Shown: piece after piece, positions 6,983-7,398 of the stretch
Position numbering within the stretch: the first letter of the stretch is position 1
Layout of the letters: the number at the start of each line of letters is the position of its first letter
Assembly (NCBI GenBank): GCA_002763335.1
Contig: PEYS01000218.1
Coordinates: 1-7,398 of the forward strand
DNA: 7,398 nucleotides
From: Candidatus Woesearchaeota archaeon CG08_land_8_20_14_0_20_47_9
Lineage (GTDB): Archaea > Nanobdellota > Nanobdellia > Woesearchaeales > CG1-02-47-18
Direction of reading: 5' to 3'
Position numbers and translations under genes: made by a program
Notes under the pieces: model-generated
Seen by the model: only the letters and a program-made list of their open reading frames with translations
Told to the model about the DNA's origin: nothing
The model's database searches: none

Positions 6983-7043
6983 GGAAAACTTTGAATGCAG
7001 AAGCCGAGCCGTAGGCGAAGGCGGAGGTCATTTAAAGTTTTCC
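6983..7043. repeat. Imperfect long hairpin overlapping the 3' end of the zinc-ribbon gene
   Basis: Arms 6983-6997 and 7029-7043 (GGAAAACTTTGAATG against CATTTAAAGTTTTCC) pair at 14 of 15 positions. The 31-base loop is GC-rich and can fold further as GCC-ga-GCC-gta-GGC-gaa-GGC (7003-7022). The right arm covers the last codons and stop of the zinc-ribbon gene, so its transcript would end in this hairpin. It may stabilise the 3' end or be a REP-like extragenic palindrome. The GC-rich loop stands out from the AT-rich surroundings. Confidence 0.55.
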
Positions 7044-7210
7044 TTTACAAGCCTTTCAGAGTCCTCAAATGCAACCTCATCAATTATGTCCTGGCTTGTC
7101 GGAGCCTTTATAAGCGACCCCTCCTTGCCGCAGTATGGGCATCTCTTGTGTTTGCTCCTTGGAACAAATTTGTAGCCGCATTCTGTGCAGTAGAGCTTCT
7201 TATCTTCCAT
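7028..7210 (-). CDS. Small zinc-ribbon protein, function unknown
   Basis: A 60-residue protein with two CxxCG knuckles: Cys8/Cys11 in YCTECGYKF and Cys24/Cys27 in RCPYCGKEG, spaced by 12 residues. This is a classic four-Cys zinc ribbon (residues about 7-31). The tail (about 32-60) is a short charged segment, probably helical (DIIDEVAFEDSERLVKENF). Proteins of this kind are common in archaea and may bind nucleic acid or a protein partner; nothing here fixes the role. The start at 7210 has a GAGGTC ribosome site (GAGGT at 7218-7222) seven bases upstream and a consensus TATA box further up, which supports a real gene despite its size. An earlier ATG at 7215 is out of frame. It is a single-gene unit, followed by a hairpin and U-tracts, and lies between two sites that share the AGGTTTAGTCAA core. 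Confidence 0.8.
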   Translation of the reverse strand: MEDKKLYCTECGYKFVPRSKHKRCPYCGKEGSLIKAPTSQDIIDEVAFEDSERLVKENFK

Positions 7211-7263
7211 GGCATTGACCTCTTTCTAAGGCAGCTTATGTAGAATGTCTAAATCATTCAGAA

Positions 7264-7271
7264 TTTATAAA
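7264..7271 (-). promoter_or_regulatory. TATA box of the zinc-ribbon gene
   Basis: TTTATAAA, an exact match to the archaeal consensus, preceded on the minus strand by AATAAC. A transcript start near 7242 would leave a leader of about 32 nt containing the GAGGT ribosome site. Confidence 0.6.
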
Positions 7272-7276
7272 GTTAT

Positions 7277-7295
7277 TGTAGGTTTAGTCAACGAC
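7277..7295. repeat. Third copy of the AGGTTTAGTCAA core, possibly an insertion-sequence end
   Basis: TGTAGGTTTAGTCAACGAC matches the right arm of the argS palindrome over 12 contiguous bases (7280-7291 against 6824-6835). It overlaps the end of the edge reading frame (stop at 7288-7290) and begins TGT, as many insertion-sequence terminal repeats do. This layout, a frame ending inside the repeat, fits an element whose body lies to the right. It also lies just upstream of the zinc-ribbon TATA box, so a shared operator is the alternative. Confidence 0.4.
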
Positions 7296-7398
7296 ATAAG
7301 TAGTTGCTTAAATTAAGTGTAAAAAAATGTTTATCAAGAAAATTTTCAATTTCTTCTTGCATGCTTTCCAATGTTGGAAAGCATGTTGAGTTTGTCAC
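7288..7398 (-). pseudogene. Possible C-terminal end of an insertion-sequence transposase, entering from right edge
   Basis: One minus-strand frame is open from the window edge to a TGA at 7288-7290, giving 36 residues that include FPTLESMQEEIENFLDKHFF and end NLSNYLCR. The FPTLEEMQ-x-x-hydrophobic-FL pattern is reminiscent of the C-terminal part of DDE integrase-core transposases, where it precedes the YN-x-x-RPH segment. That segment is not recognisable here, so the frame may be degenerate, truncated or simply chance. It ends inside the repeat at 7277-7295 and the region is richer in A+T than the operon. Neither the reading frame nor the family can be confirmed without sequence beyond the edge. 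Confidence 0.3.
7360..7385. repeat. Perfect 12-bp inverted repeat with 2-nt centre
   Basis: CATGCTTTCCAA at 7360-7371 and TTGGAAAGCATG at 7374-7385 are exact reverse complements around TG. The palindrome lies inside the edge reading frame (encoding about TCFPTLESM). It could be an operator, a hairpin in a transcript, or part of a mobile element. No T-run follows directly on either strand. Confidence 0.75.

Noticed and set aside
6995..7243. 82-codon plus-strand frame starting with an Arg-rich run
   Set aside because: Antisense to the zinc-ribbon gene, whose Cys motifs, ribosome site and TATA box are convincing; the Arg run comes from the GC-rich hairpin loop.

Overview
The window is archaeal. 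The evidence is TATA boxes about 25 nt upstream of expected transcript starts, an argS that appears to be leaderless, GAGG/GGTGA-type ribosome sites inside the operon, frequent AGG and ATA codons, and an archaeal pilus/secretion ATPase beside separate single-domain T2SSF membrane proteins. The genes run at moderate GC, while the right-hand 180 bases are clearly AT-rich. The exact lineage cannot be fixed from this sequence. The compact layout and gene set would fit a DPANN-type or related uncultured archaeon, but that is inference. Every supported gene lies on the minus strand, so transcription runs from right to left.

Left and centre (1-4947): a tight four-gene operon. In transcription order it encodes (i) a 731-residue protein with an N-terminal winged-helix-like domain followed by six degenerate helical repeats with a 74-residue period; (ii) a 484-residue VirB11/TadA/FlaI-type secretion ATPase; (iii) a 272-residue T2SSF membrane protein; (iv) a second T2SSF membrane protein that runs off the left edge. 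The gaps are 3 nt, 6 nt and a 4-nt ATGA overlap, so the four are very likely co-transcribed and translationally coupled. One ATPase plus two inner-membrane platform proteins is the core of a type IV-pilus-like or Tad-like machine. The repeat protein is the unrecognised partner and the best candidate for something new. A TATA-like site with a small palindrome near the predicted transcript start precedes it.

Middle right (5054-6760): argS, a complete arginyl-tRNA synthetase. Its TATA box is so close to the ATG that the mRNA is probably leaderless. A perfect 22-bp inverted repeat with a 3-nt centre abuts this TATA box on the upstream side.

Right end (6761-7398): a U-tract-rich spacer, a 61-nt imperfect hairpin overlapping the 3' end of a 60-residue zinc-ribbon gene, that gene with a good ribosome site and a consensus TATA box, and then AT-rich sequence. 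The AT-rich part holds an open frame entering from the right edge that weakly resembles the C-terminus of an insertion-sequence transposase, a 26-base palindrome, and a third copy of the 12-base core (AGGTTTAGTCAA) found in both arms of the argS palindrome. Together these suggest insertion-sequence ends or a shared regulatory site flanking the zinc-ribbon gene. No rRNA, tRNA or CRISPR array was seen, and no gene-free stretch exceeds 300 bases.
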